In this document: positions 25,523 through 34,209 of the stretch, piece by piece
Position numbering within the stretch: position 1 is the stretch's first letter
Layout: each line of letters starts with the position of its first letter
DNA from: Dawidia cretensis
GTDB taxonomy: Bacteria > Bacteroidota > Bacteroidia > Cytophagales > Cyclobacteriaceae
Reading direction: 5' to 3'
Assembly: GCF_018598175.1 (NCBI RefSeq)
Contig: NZ_JAHESE010000013.1
Coordinates: 62,001-126,000, forward strand
DNA: 64,000 nt
Notes under the pieces: generated by a model
Databases searched by the model: none
Told to the model about the DNA's origin: nothing
The model's input: only the letters and a program-made list of their open reading frames with translations
Translations under genes and position numbers: made by a program

Positions 25523-26890
25523 ATGAAGACTATATACCGTGCCGTTATAAAACTGTTCGCGATCTGCCTGGTCCTTGCTGCCAGCACAACGCTCCTCTGC
25601 GCCCAAGCCACCACGCCGCTCGACAGCACCTACCTCGCTAACCTGGCGACCTTCTCCAAAAATGCGCACAGTCTGGCAAGTGAAATCTGGCCCGGCATGA
25701 AGATCGGCCCGTTCTGCATCTTCCGCGTCAACGGCCCCGCCTATATCATGAACCACCCGGCGCCGCCAGAAGCCCGCCTGCTCCACGACAGCATCTATAG
25801 CTTCAAACAATCCGACTACGCCCTGGCCGGCACCACTCAAACCCCCATCAACAACCACCTTACCGCCCACAACAACTACGGCCAGCCCATGTACGTCAGC
25901 GTAAATCAGTTCTATGCTGAGCTATTCCACGAGCTGCACCACGTGTATCAGCGTACGGCGATCAAACAGTTGAAGTTCGAAAACCTTGCAGACTTACTCA
26001 CCTACCCGGAAGATCCCCACAATGACGCCTTGCGACAATACGAAAACGAAGCCCTGCTAGAAATGCTCCTCGGACCAGCGGAGAAATTCAATGAGAACCT
26101 CAACAGGTTTTACTCATGCCGCACGTTGCGCAAGGCCATCATCGGCGAGAAATATAGTAGCTACGAAAAGAGCGTCGAGTCTGCCGAAGGGCCTGCGACA
26201 TACTGCGAGTATGCCTATATGAAAAAGTACAGCACCACGGCGACGGAGCAAGAATTTATTCACAAGCGCTTTTATTACTCGCTAACGGACCCTACATACG
26301 GTCGCGAAGGTCTGCGCAACAAGCACCTTCTAAGCGGCATGGCGCAATGCATTATCCTAACCCGCCGATTCAAGAACTGGCAAACAGAGTATTACAACTC
26401 TGGCATGCCGCTGAATGATTTCTTCTTCTCTAAGTTACCGGCTAAACAAGTGAAGCTACCCACGCTTGCATCCTACGAAGCCAAGGCCCAGTATTTTACC
26501 ACACAGGAGAAAGAAAAACACGCCCAAAACCTGGCAGCCTTTAACAGTCAACCCGGACGGAAGATCACTTTGATCTTTAAAACACAGCCCGAATTCCGCG
26601 GCTTTGATCCGATGCACGCCGAGGCAGTCAACGACAGCTTGATCATTCACTCAACATTATTAAAGCTAGGCAAAGGCACCAACAGTTTTACAGCGATCAA
26701 TCAAAGTGCGCTTACGCGGATTAACAAGCAGGTTTGGTCTGTGAAACGGGTCACTTTCTTTGTGCCCGACGGTGCCGTTAAGTATGAGAATCAAGTGTTT
26801 ACCTGTACAGATAAGACTGTTTCTGTTCAATGGGAATACTCGAAACTTGAGGAATCGGGAAACGGGTATATTGTTATCACGACTGAGTAA
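25523..26890 (+). CDS. Secreted HExxH protein, putative zinc peptidase
   Basis: A 455-residue exported protein. A hydrophobic signal peptide (LFAICLVLAASTTLLCAQ) is followed by a domain with the zinc-peptidase signature HELHH at residues 136-140 (AELFHELHHVYQ), a downstream acidic helix (YENEALLEMLLGP) and an EGPATYCEY segment that resembles the third-ligand Glu-Gly-x-Ala motif of gluzincin-like families. The C-terminal 130 residues look like a beta-rich accessory domain. I do not recognise a named family. It is divergent from the giant kinase and shares a TACGTA operator region, so it may be an effector of that signalling system. It converges with rloB, the stops being one base apart. Confidence 0.7.
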   Translation: MKTIYRAVIKLFAICLVLAASTTLLCAQATTPLDSTYLANLATFSKNAHSLASEIWPGMKIGPFCIFRVNGPAYIMNHPAPPEARLLHDSIYSFKQSDYALAGTTQTPINNHLTAHNNYGQPMYVSVNQFYAELFHELHHVYQRTAIKQLKFENLADLLTYPEDPHNDALRQYENEALLEMLLGPAEKFNENLNRFYSCRTLRKAIIGEKYSSYEKSVESAEGPATYCEYAYMKKYSTTATEQEFIHKRFYYSLTDPTYGREGLRNKHLLSGMAQCIILTRRFKNWQTEYYNSGMPLNDFFFSKLPAKQVKLPTLASYEAKAQYFTTQEKEKHAQNLAAFNSQPGRKITLIFKTQPEFRGFDPMHAEAVNDSLIIHSTLLKLGKGTNSFTAINQSALTRINKQVWSVKRVTFFVPDGAVKYENQVFTCTDKTVSVQWEYSKLEESGNGYIVITTE

Positions 26891-26891
26891 C

Positions 26892-27629
26892 TTAACTACT
26901 TCCAACAGCCATCAAAGCAAGAACTAGGTGATGCATCATCGTACAGGGTGCTTTTTCGTGTAGATGCCTGTCTAATACATTGTGGTGGGCTTCCAATTCT
27001 TGCGCTCTTCGAATGGCATCCTGAACACTATTCAAAATGGCCGGTTTAACTATAGGTATAAATCTTTTTTTTGGCTTTAAATGCTTTTTATAGGTAAAAT
27101 CATCCCAATTCCTAATCCTGATCAGCTCCGGATTTTCAGTCGGTAGCGTTCGGAATATCTCCGTCAGTCTATTATAATATTCTTCACGAGATAGATTAGC
27201 TACATCATCGGGATTTACGTCCCTCAAATGAAGTAATATCCATAACTCAAACGCATCATTACTCCAGGCAACTCCTAATCCTCTCCTTTGCGCAATAAGA
27301 ATAGACTGATCAAATGCGACATCAAGTTCATCGGCATCATTTTCATTTCTATCCCGATCAAATACGCACCAAACATGAACTCCATCCGCAGACAGCTTTT
27401 CATCGTCACCGGTGCCGCGAAAAAAATCGTGTCTTCTGCAGTGAGCAATCGCCTTGCTGACATTACGGAAATCACTCTTCTGTCCTCGTATTGGGTTAAT
27501 TTTGACTCTTTCGTTCTCCAAGTGTTGCAAGTATTCGATCTCACTGTCTTCATCCTCACAAAAAATAACAAACGTAGCAACTTTATCCGGCGTCCTTGTG
27601 TCAACCTCTTTGATATTCCAGTCGGCCAT
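26892..27629 (-). CDS. rloB: RloB-family protein (AbiLii-like)
   Basis: A 245-residue RloB-like protein, a TOPRIM-related putative nuclease paired with an AAA ATPase in phage-defence loci. Recognisable elements are the acidic start FVIFCEDEDSEIEYLQHL (family pattern CEGexTE..Y), VHVWCVFDRDRNENDADE and AWSNDAFELWILLHL (family pattern SNpcFElWlLLHf). These acidic clusters are the likely metal-binding site. The gene begins 3 bases after the RloA-type ATPase ends. Base composition is visibly more AT-rich than in flanking genes, suggesting acquisition by transfer. The lactococcal AbiL system has the same two-component layout. Confidence 0.85.
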   Translation of the reverse strand: MADWNIKEVDTRTPDKVATFVIFCEDEDSEIEYLQHLENERVKINPIRGQKSDFRNVSKAIAHCRRHDFFRGTGDDEKLSADGVHVWCVFDRDRNENDADELDVAFDQSILIAQRRGLGVAWSNDAFELWILLHLRDVNPDDVANLSREEYYNRLTEIFRTLPTENPELIRIRNWDDFTYKKHLKPKKRFIPIVKPAILNSVQDAIRRAQELEAHHNVLDRHLHEKAPCTMMHHLVLALMAVGSS

Positions 27630-27632
27630 CGC

Positions 27633-28967
27633 TTAAAAAGATTTATTTTGGGGCCTCTCCGGAATATCCACTCTATTCTCCAACGCCAACATGTCCTCCA
27701 GTTTAGGAACAGCACCGTAAAATCCGGCTAAATATTGTTTAGCAAAGTCAGCATCATTTCGAATCCCCTTTAAGTCGGCTAACGAATACAATCGCGTTGA
27801 TTCGTCCTGCCGCTTCTCGGCAAAGTAAAACTGGTCTCTTCGCATGATCTCAGGAGACAATAGGTTTGTATCGTGGCTTGTAAACACAAGTTGTATATTC
27901 CCTTTATTCACATTAGGATTATTCATAAGCCGGATAATCCTCAATAACAGTGATGGATGAAAATGACTATCGATCTCGTCAATTATAATTAGACCAGCAA
28001 GCTTCATTCCAAAAGCCCGTAAGAAGACTCCAGCAAGGTCAAACAACTTCTGTGTTCCCTGCGACTCGTTATATTTTAAATTGAGGCGTATTCGACGAAT
28101 ATTATGATTCGCATCCTCATACTCTTTAATCAAAGTTATTTTCTCATGTGGTAATGCTTCAAAAGGTCCTTCTCCAGGATCTCGATCTATTTCAATATCG
28201 GAGTATTTCAAATTAAACTCAGACAAGAACTGCAAAAATTCATACGTTCTTTTCTCCAATTCAATCACACGTAGAGAATTCTTTCTAAAAGGCTCATACC
28301 CATCTGTGTAATTGCAAATAGCCCTAGCAGTTAAGTTTCTTCGTACAACAGCACATATCCCATCCGCATCAAAGGCACCTGCATATGTCAGGAATAAATT
28401 ATGATCAACGGAAAGATCTGGTATCGCCTTGTTATTATCAAGTTTTTCCTTGTTGACAACACCTTTCTCACGCGTGAAAAGCTCAACCATATTCTTTTCT
28501 TTCTGTCCAAAGAGCCACTCACTAACAATTATCTCGCTACTTATAGATACCGAACCGGTATCATCGTTTATACGAACTATTATTCCAGGGTTTTTTTTGA
28601 CAGTAAATCCATAACGATACTTTTTTTCTTCAATCATTAATACAATCTGAAAAAATGATTCCCGATCTATGGCATCATCCTCGTACAAAAATGGATCACA
28701 TAGTAAACCCAATCTTGATTCATTACTAGTTTCGGTTCGGATCGCTTTCAGAAAATAATCAAGTGCCTGAATAATGTTGCTCTTGCCACTTCCGTTTGCG
28801 CCATAAATTCCAACGGTTTTTAGCAAACGCAAATCTCCTTCTTGAGCAATATTATTAACATCAACATTCTTGTATTCATCAGGGCTTTTGAGACCCGTTG
28901 CAACAAAGCTCAACGTCTGCAAATCCTTGATAGATCGGAAGTTTTTAACACTGAATTCGACAATCAT
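27633..28967 (-). CDS. rloA: RloA-type AAA ATPase (AbiLi-like)
   Basis: A 444-residue SMC/OLD-like ATPase. It opens with IVEFSVKNFRSIKDLQTLSF, the typical start of AAA_15/21 proteins, then Walker A GANGSGKS (residues 56-63), a long helical insert, Walker B LAGLIIIDEIDSHFHPSLLLRII and the H-loop VFTSHDTNLL. The paired RloB protein suggests that ATP hydrolysis gates a nuclease during phage infection, as proposed for AbiL-type abortive infection; activity here is inferred. ATG 28967 is chosen because it gives the family-typical N-terminus; ORF extension upstream is AT-rich. First gene of a two-gene operon. Confidence 0.88.
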   Translation of the reverse strand: MIVEFSVKNFRSIKDLQTLSFVATGLKSPDEYKNVDVNNIAQEGDLRLLKTVGIYGANGSGKSNIIQALDYFLKAIRTETSNESRLGLLCDPFLYEDDAIDRESFFQIVLMIEEKKYRYGFTVKKNPGIIVRINDDTGSVSISSEIIVSEWLFGQKEKNMVELFTREKGVVNKEKLDNNKAIPDLSVDHNLFLTYAGAFDADGICAVVRRNLTARAICNYTDGYEPFRKNSLRVIELEKRTYEFLQFLSEFNLKYSDIEIDRDPGEGPFEALPHEKITLIKEYEDANHNIRRIRLNLKYNESQGTQKLFDLAGVFLRAFGMKLAGLIIIDEIDSHFHPSLLLRIIRLMNNPNVNKGNIQLVFTSHDTNLLSPEIMRRDQFYFAEKRQDESTRLYSLADLKGIRNDADFAKQYLAGFYGAVPKLEDMLALENRVDIPERPQNKSF

Positions 28968-29608
28968 TTTCGGAAATTTGTCTATTTTCCGCAAAATCAC
29001 AAAAAAAAGCCTCATTATCAACAACATTTTCTTGAAATCCTCAATAACCTCAAGAATTTAGAACTATCGTGACACTGCCACTAGTTGTATTTTAAATTCG
29101 CCGCCCATCTTTCCGTACGGCGCCTGACCCTAGCTTGTGACCGCAGCCAGTAAGAGGTTAGCACCGATCGCAGAATCTAATTGTATAATCTCATTTAACA
29201 CCAAATCTTTACTCCGCTCGCAAGAAATTTCAAAATTTATTTATCATTCCAGTCACTCGCGGTCGTTAGCAACAAGATCATTTCCGCCAGCATTCCCTTC
29301 TGTAAATGACTCGCGAGGGCAATTCTCAAATTTTCATGCATGTTTCCTGAATAAGACCTGAAAAATCCGGTATTGTTGCGGCCAGATTCCAGTATATTCA
29401 ATAGATATCCAATAGTTTATCAAGCTCTAGTGAATAGATATTCAATAATTATATAGCTATTGAACATCTCTTTATAAAAATTTCTTCCCTAAAATTTAAT
29501 ATATTTTATATATTGACAGATGAGAGCCATTTCGTAAATTCGACCTGGACACCGTTGAAATTTAGGTCGTTGTCTAAAACCCTCTCGTTACCCTAAAACT
29601 AATCGATT
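28968..29608. other. AT-rich intergenic region with spaced direct repeats
   Basis: About 640 bases without a supportable gene between rloA and the next plus-strand gene. Two copies of ATAGATATyCAATA lie at 29401-29414 and 29434-29447, 33 bases apart (three helical turns), followed by a related TAGCTATTGAA. A TTGACA (29513-29518) with TAAATTCG about 17 bases on could be a promoter for the gene at 29609. Short reading frames here have no family resemblance. Confidence 0.45.
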
Positions 29609-30901
29609 ATGCCTTTTCTTGAAGGACCATTCGCCTTTACCGGTAAGTTGGACATGTTGAGCGCGTATCGCATGCGTGGCTTTGACAAGATCATTGTTCG
29701 GCGTAAAGGCGGCCCTAGCCGCGAAAAAATTAAAAGCGATCCCAGCTTTAAAAACACGCGCCACACCATGTCGGAGTTTGGCGGTTGCTCGCGCCTAGGC
29801 AGCTATGTGCGGCTGGCGATGCACCACATCAAACAGCTATCAGACTATAATTTTGGCAGCGACATCAACAGCATCATGCGCCAGGTACAACTGCGCGATG
29901 GCACCGGCGAATGGGGCCGCCGAAAAATTACATTGTCAGCGCACGCACGTATCCTCGAAGGTTTTCTCACTACCAAGAAGGCCCCCAGCTTCGACTCCAT
30001 CGTGCGCACACCCGTATACTATACGATGGACCGGGCCAATCGTTCGGTACGCGTGGAAATTCCGGAGCTGCTACGCGATATTAACTATTTCCCGCAGAAT
30101 AACCATGCGATGTTTCGCCTGACGATTACGTTGGGGATTGTGCCCGACTTGAATTATGATATACCCGCAAAAGAATACCTGGCGGCGAATTGGTATGATC
30201 CTTCGTGTTATGCGACACTTGCTTCGACGGATTGGAATCCGTCGTTGAAAGGGATGGGAAGCACTGCACTGGAATTAGCCATGGAAACACTTCCGCCGGA
30301 GGATGGGTGGACGTTGATGCTGGCGATTGGAATTCAGTATGGGGCGTTTCGGGAGAATGGGAAGATTGAGGAAGTTAAGAGGTTTGGAGCGGCGAAGATT
30401 TTAGCGTTGCGTGGCAAGGATGAGGCGTCTGGGGATGGGGTTGACGATGATGGGCTTGAGGAAGATGAAGTGCCCCTGGTGAATGAGGCGGTGACGGAAG
30501 ATATGCCTGCTGTGGAGCCTGAAGAAGAATTGGGGGAGTATCGGGAGCCTGACGTGCGGTATGTGTATACGATGAAGGCGGAGAAAATGGAAGCGCGGCA
30601 GGTTGAAACAGCTTACAGTTATGTTGTTCAGGTCGCTGCACAGGATCATGTCGACTATACGCTGGATATTGCGGAAGAACACAAGTCTAAACGCCCGTCT
30701 CAGAAATCAGTGATCGTCGATCCCATCGAAGTAAATCTCGGTAATGACGGTGTCATCATATTTGGCTCCTTTGTAAACTTCCAGGATTTCGAACTTGAGC
30801 GTCCAAGGAGGGAGGTTCTTAAAGTCGCTACTCAGTCGGTCGCCGTTGCCGATGGGTGGAAAAGGGAAGTGCTGAGTAGAACGTCTGTCTTCCAGGTTTA
30901 A
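29609..30901 (+). CDS. Bacteroidota-specific protein of unknown function with antisense tail
   Basis: A 430-residue protein of unknown function. The first 110 residues (FTGKLDMLSAYRMRGFDKIIVRRKGG, EKIKSDPSF, TRHTMSEFGGCSRLGSYVR) resemble a multi-copy Bacteroidota family with the pattern G-x-KGG...RIK..P.F..TR....EFG. The middle is beta-rich; residues about 270-310 are a Glu/Asp-rich linker. The last 65 residues are encoded antisense to the C-terminal part of the well-conserved gene at 30707-31492, so the frame probably reads past its ancestral end. The real stop may have been lost, or the tail is a neutral extension. No signal peptide is seen; an extracellular or phage-like role cannot be told. 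Confidence 0.6.
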   Translation: MPFLEGPFAFTGKLDMLSAYRMRGFDKIIVRRKGGPSREKIKSDPSFKNTRHTMSEFGGCSRLGSYVRLAMHHIKQLSDYNFGSDINSIMRQVQLRDGTGEWGRRKITLSAHARILEGFLTTKKAPSFDSIVRTPVYYTMDRANRSVRVEIPELLRDINYFPQNNHAMFRLTITLGIVPDLNYDIPAKEYLAANWYDPSCYATLASTDWNPSLKGMGSTALELAMETLPPEDGWTLMLAIGIQYGAFRENGKIEEVKRFGAAKILALRGKDEASGDGVDDDGLEEDEVPLVNEAVTEDMPAVEPEEELGEYREPDVRYVYTMKAEKMEARQVETAYSYVVQVAAQDHVDYTLDIAEEHKSKRPSQKSVIVDPIEVNLGNDGVIIFGSFVNFQDFELERPRREVLKVATQSVAVADGWKREVLSRTSVFQV

Positions 30902-31492
30902 GATAGCAAAGGGTTTGTTGTTGAGGTATACTTTCAACTTCTTAACACGGGCATTGTCGCGGTAGGCACGTTCGCTTTTGATGTACCCATTGGCAACAAT
31001 GATTTCGGTGACTCGTGGGGCTGAAGCGGCAAAGGTGTATACTAAATATTCACCGATGCCTGGACCAGGTGCGCCTTCTGCCCAAGCGTTTTTATAGCTT
31101 AGGTCGTGGACGTTTTCAGCGGCGTATGTGTTCTCACCTTGTGCTTTTAGCTCAGAAGATGCTCGTACTTCTTTCGGGCCGCCGGCACAGTACCAGTTGC
31201 AGCCACCATCTACAGCATCCCAGTAGCCTTGATCCGGGCCCGAATCGTACATTGCGTCTACCTCCCGATAGATACGTTGATCATCAACGGAGAACGTTTG
31301 AAGTCCAAAATTTTCTTCTATCATCTTCTTCTGTATTACGGCGTAACGGTCTTCATCTTGTTGTCGTTTTAGCGCGCCTTCAGACGACAGGTTCAGCGGA
31401 AAGATCTCCCTCGGCGAATACTCTTTTACGGGTTGCTGCGCAAAGACGCAAGATGAGATAATTGACAGCGAAATAACAACGTATGGTTTCAT
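30707..31492 (-). CDS. Secreted protein with NADase-type glycan-binding domain
   Basis: A 261-residue exported protein: signal peptide ending CVFAQ, a Glu-rich linker, a GYWDAVDGGCNWYCAGGP segment, then a discoidin-like beta-sandwich. The latter has the family pattern VRASSELKAQG, NVHDLSYKNAWAEGAPGPGIGEYLVYTF, IIVANGYIKSERAYRDNARVKKLKVYLN and WTLKFEILEVYKGAKYDDTVITEIYFDG, matching what databases call the NADase-type glycan-binding domain. No NADase catalytic domain is present; the protein is probably a binder at the cell surface. Its last 195 bases overlap the convergent gene at 29609-30901. Confidence 0.75.
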   Translation of the reverse strand: MKPYVVISLSIISSCVFAQQPVKEYSPREIFPLNLSSEGALKRQQDEDRYAVIQKKMIEENFGLQTFSVDDQRIYREVDAMYDSGPDQGYWDAVDGGCNWYCAGGPKEVRASSELKAQGENTYAAENVHDLSYKNAWAEGAPGPGIGEYLVYTFAASAPRVTEIIVANGYIKSERAYRDNARVKKLKVYLNNKPFAILNLEDRRSTQHFPFPPIGNGDRLSSDFKNLPPWTLKFEILEVYKGAKYDDTVITEIYFDGIDDH

Positions 31493-31542
31493 GGAATTGC
31501 TTTATACAGGCACCAATACCGCTACGCACCAACTATAAACCG

Positions 31543-32667
31543 TCAACGTTCCAGACGTTTTAACGATCCGGTTACTTTACACTCGTCGAAAGTAATGGGG
31601 AGGCTGGCTTTGCCGGCGGGGTCGCTCCAGGAGCCTGAGAGGTATATTATGTCAGACTGATTGTAGTGTAGGTTATAAGCGCCCTTTTTATACTCGCGAT
31701 CGATTTTTAACTCGAATTTACCCGTAGGGCGTTTGTTCACCGTTTCGGTCAGCGTGATCGTCTGAGGGGTGTAGCGGCCCGTGAGCGTTAGTGGCTGGAG
31801 TTTGTCGTCGTAGTAATAGTAGCCTGTGACTTTGTCCGAGCTTTTGTCCAGGTTGATGGCCATGGTGAAGGCATGCTGGCTGTCTATCTTTCCAAAAAGG
31901 AACAGGTTGGTAGGCAGCTCGCCTTTTACCTGCTGGTTATACAGACACTTATCGATACCGTACCTGGTGGTGTAAGCGTCGTCTAACAGGGCCTTCTTTC
32001 CCATCGGACTAAGGTATTGCCTGAGCGAATCCACGGGCATTGACCGCATGATGTCCGGAGCACAGGCTCTTGCCACGTGCGGGAAACAGTCGCCGGTGAG
32101 CGAGAAGTATAACCAGCCGTTCTTGATTTCGTACCAATCGATATCGTAATAGCTACAGTATGGGTCTATGTCGCCGGCGCATTCCATGGCCGTTTGGAAG
32201 GCCCCTTTGGCACTCGTTAGCCAATAGCGGTTTAAGAAATCGGTGTAGCCCACCAGTGTAAACAAGGCTTCGAAAGGGATGTTTTGATTTTGGATGTTGT
32301 CGCCCGTGCCAAGGTCGAAGAACATCTCTTCTTCTACGTTGGTCGGGTAGGCACCGTAGTATTCTCCGGCAAACGCAAGGAAGAGCCGGTTCTCTTTTAT
32401 TTCGGATGTAAAGCTGACACCGTACCACCGGAACTCGGTGAGGTCCTTTTGATTGAAGCTGTTGATCATAAACCTGTCGAGCAGGAAGGAATTGATCTTT
32501 TCTACCGCCTTGCCATTGCGGCCCGACGTGTCGCGCACGCGGGGAAGCTGCGAGACGACGCTGTTGTCGATGGTTTCTGTTAGGGTGACCGTGTCGACAA
32601 CAATCGCGTGTTGGGATTGTGCGCAAAAAGTTGCGAGTAAGAGCGTGAGAAAAAACAGGTAGCGCAT
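31543..32667 (-). CDS. Secreted protein of unknown function
   Basis: A 374-residue exported protein with a clear signal peptide (MRYLFFLTLLLATFCAQSQ). The body has an N-terminal DUF3298-like flavour (VTLTETIDNSVVSQLPRV, WYGVSFTSEIKENRLFLAFAGEYYGAYP, then a segment with WYEIKNGWLYFSLTGDCFPH) and a C-terminal repeat of short beta strands describing a lipocalin-like sheet (GYYYYDDKLQPLTLTGRYT, then GKFELKIDREYKKGAYNLHY). No catalytic motif is recognised. The ATG at 32667 is preferred since the 18-residue extension upstream of it is not signal-like. It lies 50 bases upstream of the NADase-type domain gene on the same strand, so the two may form an operon. Confidence 0.7.
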   Translation of the reverse strand: MRYLFFLTLLLATFCAQSQHAIVVDTVTLTETIDNSVVSQLPRVRDTSGRNGKAVEKINSFLLDRFMINSFNQKDLTEFRWYGVSFTSEIKENRLFLAFAGEYYGAYPTNVEEEMFFDLGTGDNIQNQNIPFEALFTLVGYTDFLNRYWLTSAKGAFQTAMECAGDIDPYCSYYDIDWYEIKNGWLYFSLTGDCFPHVARACAPDIMRSMPVDSLRQYLSPMGKKALLDDAYTTRYGIDKCLYNQQVKGELPTNLFLFGKIDSQHAFTMAINLDKSSDKVTGYYYYDDKLQPLTLTGRYTPQTITLTETVNKRPTGKFELKIDREYKKGAYNLHYNQSDIIYLSGSWSDPAGKASLPITFDECKVTGSLKRLER

Positions 32668-32729
32668 GGCGATTTGGGGGCTGCGGTTGGTAAAGATACA
32701 AAAACGGCGGAGATGCAGCACAAAACAGT

Positions 32730-32795
32730 GTGAGTGTGAGAGCGGGAGCGAAACAGGGCAATCTGCCTTTTCTTCGCTCTCGCGCTCACACTCAC
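32730..32795 (-). terminator. Long hairpin after the amylase gene
   Basis: A 23-bp stem with two mismatches (32730-32752 / 32773-32795; both arms contain GTGAGTGTGAG and GAGCGAA) around a 20-base loop, just downstream of the minus-strand amylase stop (32815). It probably ends the Sus-like operon. No T-tract follows in either direction, so it may act by stabilising the mRNA end. Confidence 0.55.
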
Positions 32796-32814
32796 GCTGT
32801 CTCCCCTTATGGCA

Positions 32815-34176
32815 TTACTTCTTCAGAATCAGGTACTGGTACGGTGCCAGGGTCGCCGTGGTGCCAAGGGTAACGGCGGTGTTAGTCAATGAGTTGGTCC
32901 AGGTTGTGTTTTGGATGGTGGCGTCGGGGGTGTAGGTGATGGTGGTGTTGCGGGTGTTGACCAGGACCAGGTACTCGGAGGGGCCGTTTTTGCGTTTGAA
33001 GGCGGCGATGTCGTTGTGGGGATAGGAAGTCAGCGTGCCCGTGGTGAAGGCTGCCGAGGAATTATATACCGCAAACAGCTTTTCGTATTGTTGTTGCATG
33101 GACGGGTTGGCCGACCAGTCGATGGGCGTGCGCGTGAAGAAGGGCAGGTTGGCGTCCTGGCCAACTTCCTGGCTACTGTATAGTAAGGGCACGGCGCTGG
33201 TGAAGATCGTGATGACCGATGCGGACAGGGCGCCGGCGGCACCGTTGAAGAGGCCCATCGGGGTTTCTTCGTAAGCAGATACGTCGTGGTTGGTGGTGTA
33301 GCGCAGTTTGTGCGCGCCGGCGGGGATGCTGTTGTATTCGGCCTGGTGTGTGGTGAAGATGGACGTGGCAGCTTTGCCATCGCGGTATACTTGTTTGAGG
33401 TTGGTATAGAAGTCCCACGCATAGTTCATCTGGAAGCCGGCCGTGAAGTTTTCGGCTTTGCCACCTTCGGCCAGGAGAATGAGCTTGCGGTCTTTGATCG
33501 CTTTGAGCTCGTCCAGGGCTTGTTTCCAGAAGTCGGTCGGGACGAAGTCTACTGCGTCGCAGCGGAGGCCGTCGACGTTGGCTTCGAGCACCCAATACTT
33601 CATGGCGGCAATCATGGCTTTGCGCATGTCGGCGTTGTCGTAGTTCAGCTCGGCTACGTCGTTCCAGTTGGTGCCGGGCGGGATGATCACTTCGCCGGAG
33701 GCGTTTTGCGTGTACCACGATTTGTTTTGCATCCACGGGTTGTCCCACGCGGTGTGGTTGGCGACCCAGTCGATGATTACCGCCATGTTGCGGTCATGCG
33801 CTTTTTGCACCAGCTCGCGTAGTTTGTCGAGGTTGCCAAACTCGGTGTTTACCTCCAGGTAGTTCTTGACGGAATACGGCGAGCCCAGGCCGCCGGCGGA
33901 GCGTATTTGCCCCACCGGGAAGATCGGCATCAGCCAGAGGGTATTGATGCCCATGGCTTTGATCTTGTCAAGCCGGTCGATCACGCCCTGGAAGTTACCG
34001 GCCTGGCTAAACGCCCGCAGGTTCACTTCGTATAGCACGACGTTTTGCGGGTCGGGTACATGGGCAAAGGGTACACCGTATTGTTTCGGGCCGTCGTTGT
34101 CCGGTTTGGGTTGCGGGGCGCTGTCTTCGCTGCCGCAGGCCAGCAACATGCAGGCCATGAAGCAGATCTTCTTCAT
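32815..34176 (-). CDS. Lipoprotein alpha-amylase (GH13)
   Basis: A 453-residue surface alpha-amylase that cuts alpha-1,4-glucan. Lipobox MLLACGS follows a short signal peptide. The catalytic barrel shows the GH13 motifs in order: I VIIDWVANHTAW, II GLRCDAVDFVP (Asp nucleophile), III ILLAEGGKAE (acid/base Glu) and IV YTTNHDVSAYE (transition-state Asp). It ends with a small beta domain (LVLVNTRNTTITY). The Asp of the calcium/substrate DxANH motif is retained. Last gene of the sus-like operon, 34 bases after susE stops, matching the position of SusG in Bacteroides. ATG 34176 (MKKICFMAC) gives the best signal peptide. Confidence 0.93.
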   Translation of the reverse strand: MKKICFMACMLLACGSEDSAPQPKPDNDGPKQYGVPFAHVPDPQNVVLYEVNLRAFSQAGNFQGVIDRLDKIKAMGINTLWLMPIFPVGQIRSAGGLGSPYSVKNYLEVNTEFGNLDKLRELVQKAHDRNMAVIIDWVANHTAWDNPWMQNKSWYTQNASGEVIIPPGTNWNDVAELNYDNADMRKAMIAAMKYWVLEANVDGLRCDAVDFVPTDFWKQALDELKAIKDRKLILLAEGGKAENFTAGFQMNYAWDFYTNLKQVYRDGKAATSIFTTHQAEYNSIPAGAHKLRYTTNHDVSAYEETPMGLFNGAAGALSASVITIFTSAVPLLYSSQEVGQDANLPFFTRTPIDWSANPSMQQQYEKLFAVYNSSAAFTTGTLTSYPHNDIAAFKRKNGPSEYLVLVNTRNTTITYTPDATIQNTTWTNSLTNTAVTLGTTATLAPYQYLILKK

Positions 34177-34209
34177 CATCATCAAAGTCATGATCAATTC
34201 AAAAAAGGC

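Noticed and set aside
30375-30682. Minus-strand frames antisense to the Glu-rich linker of the 29609 gene
   Set aside because: Low-complexity Pro/His/Ser/Gln-rich translation with no start context or homologues known to me.
29609-30901. Phage structural gene
   Set aside because: No other phage genes are nearby, and the family resemblance is to multi-copy chromosomal Bacteroidota proteins.
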